Below, one piece after another: positions 23,989-33,789 of a DNA stretch of 64,000 bases. Within the stretch, counting starts at the first letter, position 1. Every line of letters begins with the position of its first letter. Origin of the DNA: Terriglobia bacterium (GTDB taxonomy: Bacteria; Acidobacteriota; Terriglobia; Terriglobales; Acidobacteriaceae); assembly GCA_032252755.1 (NCBI GenBank), contig JAVUPY010000093.1:62001-126000 (forward strand), written 5' to 3'. Made by a program: the position numbers and the translations under genes. Below the pieces are notes generated by a model. The model saw nothing but the letters and a program-made list of their open reading frames with translations, was not told the DNA's origin and did not search any database.

Positions 23989-25875
23989 TCAACGCAAGCG
24001 AAGTTTCTTCAGTGTTGCGATGTACCTCGGGTCAGAACGGACTGGATCGAAAATCGGATCTACCGCGATGAACGGAAGGTCAGGATCGTGGCGTGCATAG
24101 GCAAGATCGAGGTGCCGGAAGACGTTATCGAACTCGAGAAGTCCCAGAAAGATGTAGGCTTGGTAGACATCAGAGGACACCCCTGTCCCGCGGGTAGCCT
24201 CGATTTCGTTCACTAGTGTGCGGGCTTCATCCTGGCGCCCCATGATTGCGTAGAGACGCCCGAGTCTCCCAATCGAATACTGCTGGTTGGCATTGATGGC
24301 CACTGCCTCTTTGTACTCGCTGATCGCGCTCTCGCGATTTCCCTGTGCCTCATACGCGACACCGAGAATCGCGTGCGAGGAAGCCATCTTCGGATCCATG
24401 TCGAGGATTTCTCGCGCGACGCGACCCGCTTCGCCATAACGCCTTGCAAGATACTCAATAAATGCGAGTTGGTTCGCAGTGGCAAATGACAGCGGATCCA
24501 ATTCCTTGGCCTGCCGCGCCTGCGACCGCGACTCATCGAACCTGCCCAGCGGTGCCAAAGCAACCGCATACCACATGTGAGCCCTTGCATCGCTGGGATT
24601 CAATTGCAGGGCGCGCTGAAAACTCTTTTCCGCAGCAACGTGATCGTAGTCGTACGAGAACTGAACCGTGGCCAGCGCAGCGTACGCTTCCGATATGCTG
24701 TCATCGAGCGCCAGTGCGTGCGTCGCGGATTCCCTTGCACATTTCATGTATTCCGCGGTGTCAGAGAATCCACTGCTTTCCCATCCCATCGTGGCGCACA
24801 CATCGGCAAGCGCGGAGTATGCTGCCGCAAATTGCGGGTCCTTCTGGACAGCCCCTTCAAAGAACTCCGCACTCTTCGCGAGATTCTGTCTCCAGTTCAG
24901 AGTCCCGATCGGCTTCCGGAAGTAGGCTCCTTTCCAATAAAGAAGGTTCGCCTCCGGGTTGCCGCTGTATTGAACAGGTCGGTGTTCCGATTGCCCGTTA
25001 CCGACCATTCGAAGAGCGACCGCGTTCGCAATCTTCTGAGAGACATCGTTCTGCACCATCAGCGGATCATGCCCGGTGCCTTCGAAGTTCTCCGCCCACA
25101 GATGAACCGAGTCGGACGCATTGATCAACTGGGCCGTTACCCGTATCCGGTCTCCCCACTTGCTGACGCTTCCTTCCAGGATTGCGTCCGCTTTCAACTG
25201 GCGCGCAATGGTTGCGATATCGTCTCCGCGCTTGAACCGGGAAGAAGAAGTCCGCGCAATCACGCGGAGATTCTGGTGTTTAGCCAGGTCGGTCGTCACT
25301 TCGTCCAGCAATCCAAAGCACAGGTACTCGTTCTCCGGATCGCTGCTGAGGTTTTCGAATGGCAGAACTGCAATCGTTCGAGGGATCTTGGCAGTTTCCT
25401 GCCGGGTTCGCACACCAAAGTAGGCGCTGATGCCGGTCAGCAAAGCCGTCGCTATCGGCAGCAGTATCCAGGTACGGCTCCAGTGGGATTTCCGAGCAAC
25501 CGCAGTCGAATCAAGCCCACCCTTTTCCGCCCGAAACACCGGAACATATGATCCCCTCGGTAGCTCGACCCGAACGCCCTCAGACTTCCCATTGTTTTCG
25601 TAGTAATGCTCCAGCAGATCTCGAAGACGCTTCGCTTCTACTCGCACCAATGAATCCAGCCGCGGATCGTATGACGCAGGCCGCGCAAACACTTCGACCC
25701 CGATCGTGTATTCCTTTAACCGTTCGCTTCGCCCGGAAAGGGCTTCATTCACAACGAACGTCAAAAAACGCTGCAGTTGTGGAGAGCGAGAGAATTCCAC
25801 CGAAGTGACGATTCGCTGTAGCGCGGCGCGAACGTGGGGTGCAGTGACATCGGCCTGTTCCGTGAACGGCTGCAT
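23989..25875 (-). CDS. TolB-like/TPR signalling protein with N-terminal DNA-binding-like domain
   Basis: A 628-aa single-span membrane protein. The N-terminal ~100 residues (LQRFLTFVVNEALSGRSERL, YTIGVEVFARPASYDPRLDS, VRVEAKRLRDLLEHYY) form a domain typical of Acidobacteria/Proteobacteria TPR regulators. A transmembrane helix (WILLPIATALLTGISAYFGV) follows. Next comes a TolB-N/FlgO-like domain (TIAVLPFENLSSDPENEYLC, then DAILEGSVSKWGDRIRVTAQ) and several TPR units to the C-terminus. ATG 25875 has GAGG upstream; a GTG at 25893 is the alternative. Probably senses periplasmic conditions and signals inward; targets unknown. Transcribed away from the divergent sigma factor gene. Confidence 0.8.
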   Translation of the reverse strand: MQPFTEQADVTAPHVRAALQRIVTSVEFSRSPQLQRFLTFVVNEALSGRSERLKEYTIGVEVFARPASYDPRLDSLVRVEAKRLRDLLEHYYENNGKSEGVRVELPRGSYVPVFRAEKGGLDSTAVARKSHWSRTWILLPIATALLTGISAYFGVRTRQETAKIPRTIAVLPFENLSSDPENEYLCFGLLDEVTTDLAKHQNLRVIARTSSSRFKRGDDIATIARQLKADAILEGSVSKWGDRIRVTAQLINASDSVHLWAENFEGTGHDPLMVQNDVSQKIANAVALRMVGNGQSEHRPVQYSGNPEANLLYWKGAYFRKPIGTLNWRQNLAKSAEFFEGAVQKDPQFAAAYSALADVCATMGWESSGFSDTAEYMKCARESATHALALDDSISEAYAALATVQFSYDYDHVAAEKSFQRALQLNPSDARAHMWYAVALAPLGRFDESRSQARQAKELDPLSFATANQLAFIEYLARRYGEAGRVAREILDMDPKMASSHAILGVAYEAQGNRESAISEYKEAVAINANQQYSIGRLGRLYAIMGRQDEARTLVNEIEATRGTGVSSDVYQAYIFLGLLEFDNVFRHLDLAYARHDPDLPFIAVDPIFDPVRSDPRYIATLKKLRLR

Positions 25876-26013
25876 CGTCCTGGCCTCAAGCACGTCACAG
25901 GGCCCATTTGTGTGAAAGCTTAGGAGGATTCAGCTTCTGAATGCAAGGACTCTTTCTTCCGAACCACCGGCGGACCTGTTTTCGCTAAAATAGTAAAAGG
26001 ACGGTTTGCAGAC

Positions 26014-26874
26014 ATGCGCCCCGAGCTGGCACAGGCAACGCGATTATTGCAAGGCAACAAATCCGCCGATCTTGAGCAAGCGCTCAAGCTTATACAAAAC
26101 ACCGTCTTCTCCTTCAGCATGAGAGTCTGCGGCCACCCCGAAGACGCCGAGGACACCATGCAGGACGTCCTCATCAAGTCGTTGCCCTATCTTCGCAAGA
26201 TCGAAAGCCCGCAGGCGCTCGCCGTGTGGCTCTACAAGGTAACCCGCAACCGCTGCTGGATGAGCCGCCGCCGCAGCAAGTTCGCCCCCGAAGTCACCCT
26301 GTCTCTCGAAGAACTCATGCCGGACAGCGAAGAACTGGCATCGCTCACCTCCCACGACGCGGCCAGCCCCGAGCGTCAGGTTGTAGAGAAGCATGAGGCC
26401 GAACGGGTGCAGCAGGCGGTCCTCCGTATTCCGCCGAAATATCGCCTCGTACTGGTTCTCCACGACATGGAAGACCTCGACACCGACGAGGTCTCGCGGA
26501 TTACCGGCCTGCGTCCCGGGACGGTTCGGGTTCGGCTGCATCGCGCCCGGTTGTTCGTTCGCCGCGAACTCTCGGCCGCGAATTCCAGGCCCAAAGGACA
26601 GTCTCGTCGGAAAAACCGCAAGCCCGTCAGTTGCCGCCAGATGTTCGCCGGCCTCTCCGAATATATTGACAGGCGCGTCGACGACCTTGAGTGCGAGCGC
26701 GTTCAGCAGCACCTGCTGGGCTGCCCCGCGTGCATGGCCTTCGTCAACGATCTCGCCCGTGCCGTCGAACGTTGCAAAGCCTTGGAAACCCCCTGCCAGC
26801 CCAAAACCGCCGACAAGCTTCGTAAGTTATTGATGCAAGAGTATCAACGATACTCCGAGACCCCCGCCCACTAG
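26014..26874 (+). CDS. ECF-type sigma factor with fused C-terminal zinc-finger (anti-sigma-like) domain
   Basis: A 286-aa sigma-70 family protein. Region 2 lies at about residues 30-85 (HPEDAEDTMQDVLIKSLPYL, then VWLYKVTRNRCW). Region 4 is at 130-185 (RIPPKYRLVLVLHDMEDLDT, then ITGLRPGTVRVRLHRARLFV). After a basic linker, residues 205-245 carry a zf-HC2-like motif (His233, Cys237, Cys240 in QQHLLGCPACMAF, with Cys207 or Cys227 as a further ligand), the fold usually found in separate anti-sigma factors. It is therefore a self-contained sigma/anti-sigma-like polypeptide. The RND efflux operon begins 107 bp downstream on the same strand and is a plausible target. Confidence 0.87.
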   Translation: MRPELAQATRLLQGNKSADLEQALKLIQNTVFSFSMRVCGHPEDAEDTMQDVLIKSLPYLRKIESPQALAVWLYKVTRNRCWMSRRRSKFAPEVTLSLEELMPDSEELASLTSHDAASPERQVVEKHEAERVQQAVLRIPPKYRLVLVLHDMEDLDTDEVSRITGLRPGTVRVRLHRARLFVRRELSAANSRPKGQSRRKNRKPVSCRQMFAGLSEYIDRRVDDLECERVQQHLLGCPACMAFVNDLARAVERCKALETPCQPKTADKLRKLLMQEYQRYSETPAH

Positions 26875-26980
26875 GCCGTCCGGCCGAACCGGAAACCCCT
26901 TCCCAAGACCGGAATGTTGCATTTTGTAACATCGCTCTTTGTCACTGCATTTATGGGGTGGAAGTCAGAATATTTCCCCT

Positions 26981-28354
26981 ATGCAGATGAACGGGATTAA
27001 GCTAATTCGGCACTTGTCGCTCGCGCTGGCCGTCGCTATTTCCGCAAGTGCATTTGCACAGCAGGCGCCGCCCCTCACTAAGGCGCAGGCTGTGGCCATC
27101 GCGCTTGAGAAAAACCCTTTCCGCAAAATGGCCCTCGCCGACGAACGCGCGGCCAATGCCGGGATCGGCATGGCACAAAGCTCGCTCTTCCCACGCGTCA
27201 CTTTTTCCGAAACCGCGACCGATGGCAACGATGCGGTGTACGCCTTCGGCACGCGGTTGCGCCAGGCAAGGTTCACGCAGGCCGACTTTGCCATTGACCG
27301 ACTGAACTATCCCGACGCGATCGGCAACTTCTCCAGCAAATTAGGCGGCGAGTGGAACATCTTCAATTCGTTCCAGACCTCGCGCGAGATCAGCCGTGCG
27401 CGCAATCTTCACCTTGCGGCCCAGCAGGCGCTTTCGCGCGCCGACCAGGAAGTGATCTACCGCGTGCTCGACTCCTATTACGGTGTGCTGCTCGCACAGA
27501 AGCAGGTAGAACTCGCCGAGCAAACCCTTAAGACTGCGCAAGCCCTTGTCGATGCCAGCTCTTCACGAGTGCAGGCGGGTACCTCCGTCGAAGCCGATCT
27601 GCTTTCGGCGAAGTTCAACCTCGCCTCGCGCCAGCAGGATCTCATTCGTGCCCGCAGTAACGCCAAACTCTCCCGCACCCGCCTGGAGACGGCTCTCGGT
27701 ACGCGTCTTGCTCCCGGCCAATTACCCAGCGAACCATTACAGGACCGCACGTTTCCCGAGACCGCCTCAGTCGACGAAATCGAATCGCGCGCGCTCAGCC
27801 ATCGCCCCGATATTCAGGCCGTGACCTCGCAGTTGATGGCACAACAGAACGGAGTGAAAGCGGCGCAATCGGCTCTTGGTCCCCAGGTCAACCTCTTCGG
27901 TTCCTGGGAGGCCGACAATCCCCACTTCACTGGCGGTGGAAACAACAACTGGATGGCTGGAGTCGAGGTTCGCTTCGACCTGTTCTCGCGCGACAAGTAC
28001 GCCAAGGTATCTGTCGAGAAGGCCCAGCTTAGCCGCGCCGAGGCAGCCAAGCAGGTCGCTGAAGACAACGTTCGTCTGGATGCACGTCGCGCTTACTTCG
28101 ATTATGACGCCGCTCGCCAGATGCTCGACGTCTCGCGCAGCGCCGTAGCGCAAGCCGAAGAGAGCCTGCGCATCATGCGCGACCGCTACGACAGCGGTTT
28201 GGTGACCATCACCGAATTGCTTCGCGCCGAAGACGCCGATCGCGCCGGCCGCACCAACTACTGGGAATCGGTTTACAAGGACGCCATCAGCTACGCGGCC
28301 CTCCAACTTGCAACCGGGGACTTGAATCCACAAAGCCCGGCGGTGACCCAATGA
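26981..28354 (+). CDS. TolC-family outer-membrane efflux channel
   Basis: A 457-aa outer-membrane factor. A signal peptide (IKLIRHLSLALAVAISASAF) precedes two OEP repeats rich in helices (residues 30-230 and 240-450), e.g. QVELAEQTLKTAQALVDASS and SRSAVAQAEESLRIMRDRYD. Typical length. ATG 26981 starts the signal peptide; 26987 is an alternative. It opens a tripartite efflux operon; its stop overlaps the membrane fusion gene by 4 bp (ATGA). Confidence 0.92.
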   Translation: MQMNGIKLIRHLSLALAVAISASAFAQQAPPLTKAQAVAIALEKNPFRKMALADERAANAGIGMAQSSLFPRVTFSETATDGNDAVYAFGTRLRQARFTQADFAIDRLNYPDAIGNFSSKLGGEWNIFNSFQTSREISRARNLHLAAQQALSRADQEVIYRVLDSYYGVLLAQKQVELAEQTLKTAQALVDASSSRVQAGTSVEADLLSAKFNLASRQQDLIRARSNAKLSRTRLETALGTRLAPGQLPSEPLQDRTFPETASVDEIESRALSHRPDIQAVTSQLMAQQNGVKAAQSALGPQVNLFGSWEADNPHFTGGGNNNWMAGVEVRFDLFSRDKYAKVSVEKAQLSRAEAAKQVAEDNVRLDARRAYFDYDAARQMLDVSRSAVAQAEESLRIMRDRYDSGLVTITELLRAEDADRAGRTNYWESVYKDAISYAALQLATGDLNPQSPAVTQ

Positions 28355-29463
28355 AGAAATATCTCATCATCGTTTTCGCCACTGCAGTTTTCTTCCTGAG
28401 CATGAGCTGTTCCTCCAAAAAGGGAAGCGAGCCCCAGAAACCTGAGAACGCCGGCAAGGTCTCGGTCGTGAAGGTTTCCAACTCGACCATTCCCGATGTC
28501 CTGACCGCGGTCGGCACCGTTCAGGCCGCCGAGACTGCGCAACTTGCGCCGCAGATCATGGGAACCGTCATGGCCGTGCACGTTCGCGAAGGCGATCCCG
28601 TTCGCGCCGGACAGGTCCTCGTCAGCATCGATCCCGCACAGTCTAAGGCATCGCTCGAAGGCGCTCAGGCTGCACTCGCGGCTTCCGATCATCAACTCTC
28701 CGCCGCGCAGACACAGCAGAAACTTGCCGAGGAAACCCTCGCGCGCTACAACACACTGCTCCAGCGAAAGTCCGTCAGTCCGCAGGAGTACGACGAAGTG
28801 AAGGCGCGTGCTCAGTCTGCTGCCGCTGCGGCCGAAACCGCCCGCGCACAACGCCTGCAGGCAAAAGCCGCCGTTGCGCAGGCCCAATCCGGTTTTAACT
28901 ACACTTCAATTCGCGCACCGTTCAATGGGGTCGTCATAGAACGGCGCGTCGACCCGGGCGCGCTCGCCTCCCCCGGCGCGCCCGTTTTGACTGTCGAGTC
29001 CACCGGCCGCTTCCGTCTCGAAGCCACCGTCGACGAAGCCAGCCTTCGCTACGTTCATATGGGCGAAACGGTCCCCGTTTCCCTCGACGCCTATCCGGGC
29101 GAATCGCTGAATGGCCGAGTGACGCAGATCGTTCCCGCCGCCGATCCCACCAGCCGTACGTTTCTCGTGAAACTGGAATTGCCGTCGTCTAAATTTGTTC
29201 GTTCCGGCCTGTTCGGCCGCGCCCAGTTTTCCCGCGGTGAACGCACGGCGATCCTCATCCCCAACACCTCTGTCGTCCACCGAGGCGCTCTCGTCGGCGT
29301 TTTCACCGTAGGACAGAACCAGTTGGCGGAATTGCGCTATGTGACACTGGGGAACTCCGTTGGCGATCGCGTCGAAGTCCTCTCCGGACTTTCTCCGAAT
29401 GACGTCGTGGTTTCCTCGCCCGGTGATCGTGAACTCGGCGGGAAACAGGTCGAGGTGCAGTGA
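28351..29463 (+). CDS. RND efflux periplasmic adaptor (membrane fusion protein)
   Basis: A 370-aa lipoprotein adaptor: leader ending LSMSC with acylated Cys20, then a biotinyl-lipoyl domain ([20 protein letters not shown]), a coiled-coil hairpin (about residues 100-165, Ala/Gln-rich), the second lipoyl half ([20 protein letters not shown]) and beta-barrel and membrane-proximal domains. It bridges the TolC channel and the inner-membrane pump. Start overlaps the TolC gene by 4 bp and its stop overlaps the pump start by 1 bp (TGATG), so all three are translationally coupled. Confidence 0.93.
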   Translation: MKKYLIIVFATAVFFLSMSCSSKKGSEPQKPENAGKVSVVKVSNSTIPDVLTAVGTVQAAETAQLAPQIMGTVMAVHVREGDPVRAGQVLVSIDPAQSKASLEGAQAALAASDHQLSAAQTQQKLAEETLARYNTLLQRKSVSPQEYDEVKARAQSAAAAAETARAQRLQAKAAVAQAQSGFNYTSIRAPFNGVVIERRVDPGALASPGAPVLTVESTGRFRLEATVDEASLRYVHMGETVPVSLDAYPGESLNGRVTQIVPAADPTSRTFLVKLELPSSKFVRSGLFGRAQFSRGERTAILIPNTSVVHRGALVGVFTVGQNQLAELRYVTLGNSVGDRVEVLSGLSPNDVVVSSPGDRELGGKQVEVQ

Positions 29464-32400
29464 TGAACCGCTCCTACGGACTTGCCGGAAGAATCGCGCA
29501 CGGCTTCGTCAATTCCAAGCTGACGCCACTCATCATCGGCGCGTCCATCCTGCTCGGCGCCTTCGCCGTGTGGCAGACACCGCGCGAAGAAGAGCCGCAG
29601 ATCATCGTTCCCATGCTCGACGTCATGGTCTCGATGCCGGGGGCGACACCGAAAGAAGTCGAAGAACGCGTCAGCATCCCCATGGAAAAGCTGCTCCGGC
29701 AGGTTCCGAACGTCGAGTACGTCTATTCCATCTCGCGCCCCGGCGCCAGCCTCGTCATCGTTCGCTTCAAGGTCGGCACCAAGGAAGAAGACGCGATCGT
29801 TAAGACCTACAACAAGCTCTACTCGAACTTCAATGAGATACCGCCCGGCGTTTCGCAGCCAATCATCAAAGTTCACTCGATCGATGACGTTCCGATTCTC
29901 GCTCTGACGCTGTGGGGGCCGAACTATGACTCCTACCGTCTCCGTCAGATCGCCGCCGAACTCGAACACACCATCAAGCAGACCGATGACGTCTCCGAGA
30001 CGCACCTGATCGGCGGCTTACCCCGCGCGGTCCGCGTCGTGCTCGACTCCAGCCGCCTTGCAGCCTATGGAGTCCCCGCCGGACAGGTTGTCTCTAGCCT
30101 GCAGGGCGCCAACACTCGTGCCATCGCCGGCAGCTACGCTGAATCCAACACCGAATTCCAGGTCGAAGCCGGACGTTTCCTCGGCACCGCGCAGGATCTC
30201 GCGCAAGTCGTCGTCGGCGTGAAGAACAATCGCCCCGTATATCTGCGAGACGTCGCGACCAGTATCACTGACGGGCCTTCCGAGCCGACCGATTACGTCA
30301 TGTTCAGTTCGGCCGCGGGATCTCCCAACGCGCGGCCCGGCGACTATCCCGCCGTCACCATCACCGTCGCCAAGCGCAAGGGAACCAACGCCACCATCAT
30401 CGCGGAAAAGATCCTGGAGCGTGTGCACGAACTCCGTGGCAACACCATTCCCGCCGATCTCAACATCACAACCACCCGCAACTACGGCAAAACCGCGGAA
30501 GAGAAGTCCAACGAATTGCTGAAACACCTGTTACTGGCAACCTTGTCCGTCACGCTGCTGATCGCAATAGCGCTCGGTTGGCGTGAATCCGGCGTCGTGC
30601 TGCTGGCGGTGCCAGTCACCCTCGCGCTTACGCTCGCGGTCTTCTATCTATACGGCTACACACTCAACCGCGTCACCCTCTTCGCGCTCATCTTTAGCAT
30701 AGGCATCCTCGTCGACGACGCCATCGTCGTCGTCGAAAACATCGTTCGCCACTTCCGCTTGCCGCAAAATCGCGGCCGCTCCCTCATCGATGTCGCCGTC
30801 GAAGCTGTCGACGAAGTCGGCAACCCGACCATCCTCGCCACCTTCGCCGTCATCGGCGCAATCCTGCCCATGGCCTTTGTTCGCGGCCTCATGGGTCCGT
30901 ACATGCGGCCGATTCCGGTGGGCGCATCGGCCGCCATGTTGTTCTCGCTGATCGTGGCCTTCGTCGTCTCGCCCTGGGCGGCGCTGCGCCTTCTGCGTCA
31001 TTACGCGGACTCAGACGGCAGCCATCATCACGAAACCGAGGGCTGGACCACGAAGCTTTACCGTCGCGTGATGACCCCACTCATCTCGGACGCCAAGCAC
31101 CGGTGGTTTTTCCTTGGTGGAGTCGTCGTCCTCCTGCTCGCTGCGATCACGTTCGTCCCGCTCAAATGGGTAAAAGTGAAGATGCTCCCCTTCGACAACA
31201 AGAGCGAGTTCCAAGTCATCGTCAATATGCCCGACGGAACTCCACTCGAGCAGACGACCCGCGTCGCACAAGCGCTGGGTGGCTATCTCGCCAAGCAACC
31301 TGAGATTGCAAACTACCAGATCTATTCGGGAACATCAGGCCCTTACAACTTCAACGGACTCGTCCGTCATTACTACCTGCGCAATCAACCCAACCAGGCC
31401 GACATTCAGGTCAACCTGCTGCCGCAGGGCAAGCGCAGCGAACAGAGCCACGCCATCGCGCGACGCATCCGTCCGGAACTGGACAAGATCGCCGAACCCT
31501 ACGGCGCTCGCATCGAGGTGAGCGAAGTGCCCCCTGGACCGCCGGTACTGCAAACACTCGTTGCTGAGGTCTACGGTCCCGACCTCAACGGCCAGATGAA
31601 GATCGCCGGCCAGATCAAGCAGATCTTTAAACAAACGCCGGGTGTGGTTGACGTCGACTGGTACGTTGAGGATCCGCAAATCAAGTACGACCTCGTCGTC
31701 GATCTCGACAAAGCTGCGCTTCATAGCGTCTCTGCCGCCGACGTTACCCGGACTGTGCAAATCGCTCTTCGTGGAGCCGACGCCGGTCTGCTGCACACGA
31801 CATCAGACCGCGAGGATGTCCCGATTAATGTCCGCCTCAGCCGCGCCGACCGCTCCAGCATCCAGCAACTCCAGGCGATCAAGCTGCCGACTGCCACCGG
31901 CGGCCAGGTCTCGCTGGGCGAAGTTACAACACTGAAAAAGACCACCATCAACAAGAGCATCTATCGCAAGAACATGGAGCGCGTCGTTTACGTCACGGGC
32001 GATGTCGCGGGCGGGGAAGAGAGTCCGGTCTACGCCATCCTCAAAATGAACAAACAACTGGACAAACTGATCGTGCCCGGCGGCTACCACCTCGCACGAT
32101 ACAACGCCGTCCAACCCGCATCGACCGATCGGTACTCGATGAAGTGGGACGGCGAGTGGCAGATCACAATCGAGGTCTTCCGCGACCTCGGGCTGGCCTT
32201 CGCCGCCGTGCTCGTCCTTATATATGTGCTCGTGGTCGGCTGGTTCCGTTCGTTTATCACGCCCCTGGTGATCATGGCGCCGATCCCGCTGACCCTTGTC
32301 GGCATTCTCCCGGCGCACGCCATGCTCGGCGCGTTCTTCACCGCGACCTCGATGATCGGCTTCATCGCCGGCGCCGGGATCATCGTGCGCAACTCCATCA

Positions 32401-32741
32401 TCCTCGTCGACTTCATCGAATTGCGCCGCGCGCAGGGGATGCCGCTCGAAGAAGCCGTGGTCGATGCCGGAGCGGTGCGCTTCCGCCCGATGCTGCTGAC
32501 CGCCGCTGCCGTCGTCGTCGGCGCCAGTGTTATCCTGTTTGACCCGATTTTCCAAGGCTTGGCCGTGTCGCTGATGGCTGGAGAAGTAGCGTCAACCCTG
32601 CTCTCCCGCATGGCCGTGCCGGTCCTGTATTACATGGTGCAAAAGCGCCTGGGCCCCGTGGAACCACACATTCACTCGCCAGAGAACGTCGCAGCCTGCG
32701 AAACGCCGGTGTGCGACGTCCCTGAGCAGAGCAAAGCTTGA
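29463..32741 (+). CDS. RND efflux pump, HAE1-like inner-membrane transporter
   Basis: A 1092-aa proton-driven RND transporter. It shows the twelve-helix layout with two large periplasmic loops: helix 1 ([18 protein letters not shown]), porter-domain block [20 protein letters not shown], and helix 4 with the proton-relay Asp pair in [13 protein letters not shown]. The C-terminal half mirrors this ([40 protein letters not shown]). ATG 29463 is within the stop of the adaptor gene. The N-terminal EEEPQI and the broad loop sequence fit multidrug or hydrophobe export more than CzcA-type metal export, but the substrate is not determinable. Confidence 0.93.
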   Translation: MNRSYGLAGRIAHGFVNSKLTPLIIGASILLGAFAVWQTPREEEPQIIVPMLDVMVSMPGATPKEVEERVSIPMEKLLRQVPNVEYVYSISRPGASLVIVRFKVGTKEEDAIVKTYNKLYSNFNEIPPGVSQPIIKVHSIDDVPILALTLWGPNYDSYRLRQIAAELEHTIKQTDDVSETHLIGGLPRAVRVVLDSSRLAAYGVPAGQVVSSLQGANTRAIAGSYAESNTEFQVEAGRFLGTAQDLAQVVVGVKNNRPVYLRDVATSITDGPSEPTDYVMFSSAAGSPNARPGDYPAVTITVAKRKGTNATIIAEKILERVHELRGNTIPADLNITTTRNYGKTAEEKSNELLKHLLLATLSVTLLIAIALGWRESGVVLLAVPVTLALTLAVFYLYGYTLNRVTLFALIFSIGILVDDAIVVVENIVRHFRLPQNRGRSLIDVAVEAVDEVGNPTILATFAVIGAILPMAFVRGLMGPYMRPIPVGASAAMLFSLIVAFVVSPWAALRLLRHYADSDGSHHHETEGWTTKLYRRVMTPLISDAKHRWFFLGGVVVLLLAAITFVPLKWVKVKMLPFDNKSEFQVIVNMPDGTPLEQTTRVAQALGGYLAKQPEIANYQIYSGTSGPYNFNGLVRHYYLRNQPNQADIQVNLLPQGKRSEQSHAIARRIRPELDKIAEPYGARIEVSEVPPGPPVLQTLVAEVYGPDLNGQMKIAGQIKQIFKQTPGVVDVDWYVEDPQIKYDLVVDLDKAALHSVSAADVTRTVQIALRGADAGLLHTTSDREDVPINVRLSRADRSSIQQLQAIKLPTATGGQVSLGEVTTLKKTTINKSIYRKNMERVVYVTGDVAGGEESPVYAILKMNKQLDKLIVPGGYHLARYNAVQPASTDRYSMKWDGEWQITIEVFRDLGLAFAAVLVLIYVLVVGWFRSFITPLVIMAPIPLTLVGILPAHAMLGAFFTATSMIGFIAGAGIIVRNSIILVDFIELRRAQGMPLEEAVVDAGAVRFRPMLLTAAAVVVGASVILFDPIFQGLAVSLMAGEVASTLLSRMAVPVLYYMVQKRLGPVEPHIHSPENVAACETPVCDVPEQSKA

Positions 32742-32751
32742 GAGGGAATTT

Positions 32752-32976
32752 ATGACCGTAGAACGTGGACTTCGATTGATGGCCGGGACCTTCATCCTGC
32801 TCTCGGTAGCCCTGGGCTACTGGGTTAGCCCCTACTGGTATCTCTTCACCGCCTTCGTCGGCCTCAACCTGCTTCAGTCCGGATTCACCAACTGGTGTCC
32901 CGCCATGTGGATGTTGCGCAAGGCCGGCCTTCAGGACGCGGTCTGCGCCCCTAAGATAGTCTCCAAAAGCGCTTGA
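32752..32976 (+). CDS. DUF2892 (YgaP-type) small membrane protein
   Basis: A 74-aa inner-membrane protein with two hydrophobic helices (LMAGTFILLSVALGYWV and WYLFTAFVGLNLLQSGFTNW) and the family's NWCPAMWMLRKAGL motif containing a conserved Cys. It starts 11 bp after the RND pump gene and ends just before a hairpin, so it is the last gene of the efflux operon. DUF2892 proteins often accompany rhodaneses or RND pumps; function unknown. Confidence 0.85.
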   Translation: MTVERGLRLMAGTFILLSVALGYWVSPYWYLFTAFVGLNLLQSGFTNWCPAMWMLRKAGLQDAVCAPKIVSKSA

Positions 32977-32990
32977 CCCCGTCTCCGCTC

Positions 32991-33022
32991 CCGCATCTGT
33001 CGTAGTGAACAGATGTGGGGCT
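32991..33022 (+). terminator. Hairpin ending the efflux operon
   Basis: CCGCATCTGT (32991-33000) pairs with ACAGATGTGG (33009-33018), 10 bp with one G-U, followed by GGCTTTCGCTT. The AGATGTGG arm recurs in hairpins at 39092 and 50556, so this is both a terminator and a member of a dispersed palindrome family. Confidence 0.65.
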
Positions 33023-33143
33023 TTCGCTTCGCTTACCACGGCCGGGCACTAGCGTGTCCTAAATTTCCGTTGACGCGAGTCCCGGCCGGGCATACCGTAA
33101 ATATTGGGCCACAAAGAAAACGAGTGTTCGTTTTTTATTATCT

Positions 33144-33788
33144 ATGCCCAAGCTTACTGAACGCGTCCTCGAAAAAAATCAGGTCCACATCGAAGAAGCC
33201 GCCCTCCGCGTCTTCACCCGGCAGGGATTCCACGGTACCTCTGTCCGCGAAATCGCCGCCGAAGCCGGCGTCTCCCTCGGCAATCTCTACAACTACTACA
33301 AGACTAAAGAGGACATCTTCGAGAGCCTGGTCAAGCGTTTCGACCAGCGCATGGCCCGCATCATGGCCACGCGCCTGGCGCCGCTCATCGGTTCTCTCGA
33401 TCCCGCAAATCTCCACAACCTCTCCGGCGTAGTCCGCGAAATCGTGCGCGACCATCCTGACTACTGGCGTCTCATGTACATCGACGTCGTCGAGTTCGGG
33501 AACCGGCATTTCGAGCACATCTTCCGCGATCTCGTCCCCATTCTTCGCCGGCTCAACCCGCAACTCTCGCAGAAGAAGGTGAGTGGAGGCATCGATCCGA
33601 CCGTCGCATTCGCGGCGATCTACCTTCAATTCTTCACCTATTACCTGGTTGAAACCTTATTTGGTGGCAAACAGCACCTCGGCTTGCCCGAAGACGAAGC
33701 CATCGGTCAACTCATCCGGCTCTTCACCGCCGGACTGGGCAGCAACGGCAACGGCAAGCAGGCGCCCGCGAGGCGCAGGAGAAAATGA
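33144..33788 (+). CDS. TetR-family transcriptional regulator
   Basis: A 214-aa regulator. The N-terminal HTH is clear: IEEAALRVFTRQGFHGTSVR, then EIAAEAGVSLGNLYNYYKTK and EDIFESLVKRF. The C-terminal ligand domain is helical with an aromatic-rich stretch (FAAIYLQFFTYYLVETLFGG), fitting a hydrophobic or acyl ligand. Its stop lies 1 bp before the TonB receptor start, so the two are co-transcribed. It probably controls the receptor and acyl-metabolism cluster downstream. Confidence 0.9.
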   Translation: MPKLTERVLEKNQVHIEEAALRVFTRQGFHGTSVREIAAEAGVSLGNLYNYYKTKEDIFESLVKRFDQRMARIMATRLAPLIGSLDPANLHNLSGVVREIVRDHPDYWRLMYIDVVEFGNRHFEHIFRDLVPILRRLNPQLSQKKVSGGIDPTVAFAAIYLQFFTYYLVETLFGGKQHLGLPEDEAIGQLIRLFTAGLGSNGNGKQAPARRRRK

Positions 33789-33789
33789 A

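Noticed and set aside
33583-33789. Upstream extension of the TonB receptor frame
   Set aside because: It lies inside the TetR coding sequence; the signal peptide begins at ATG 33790.
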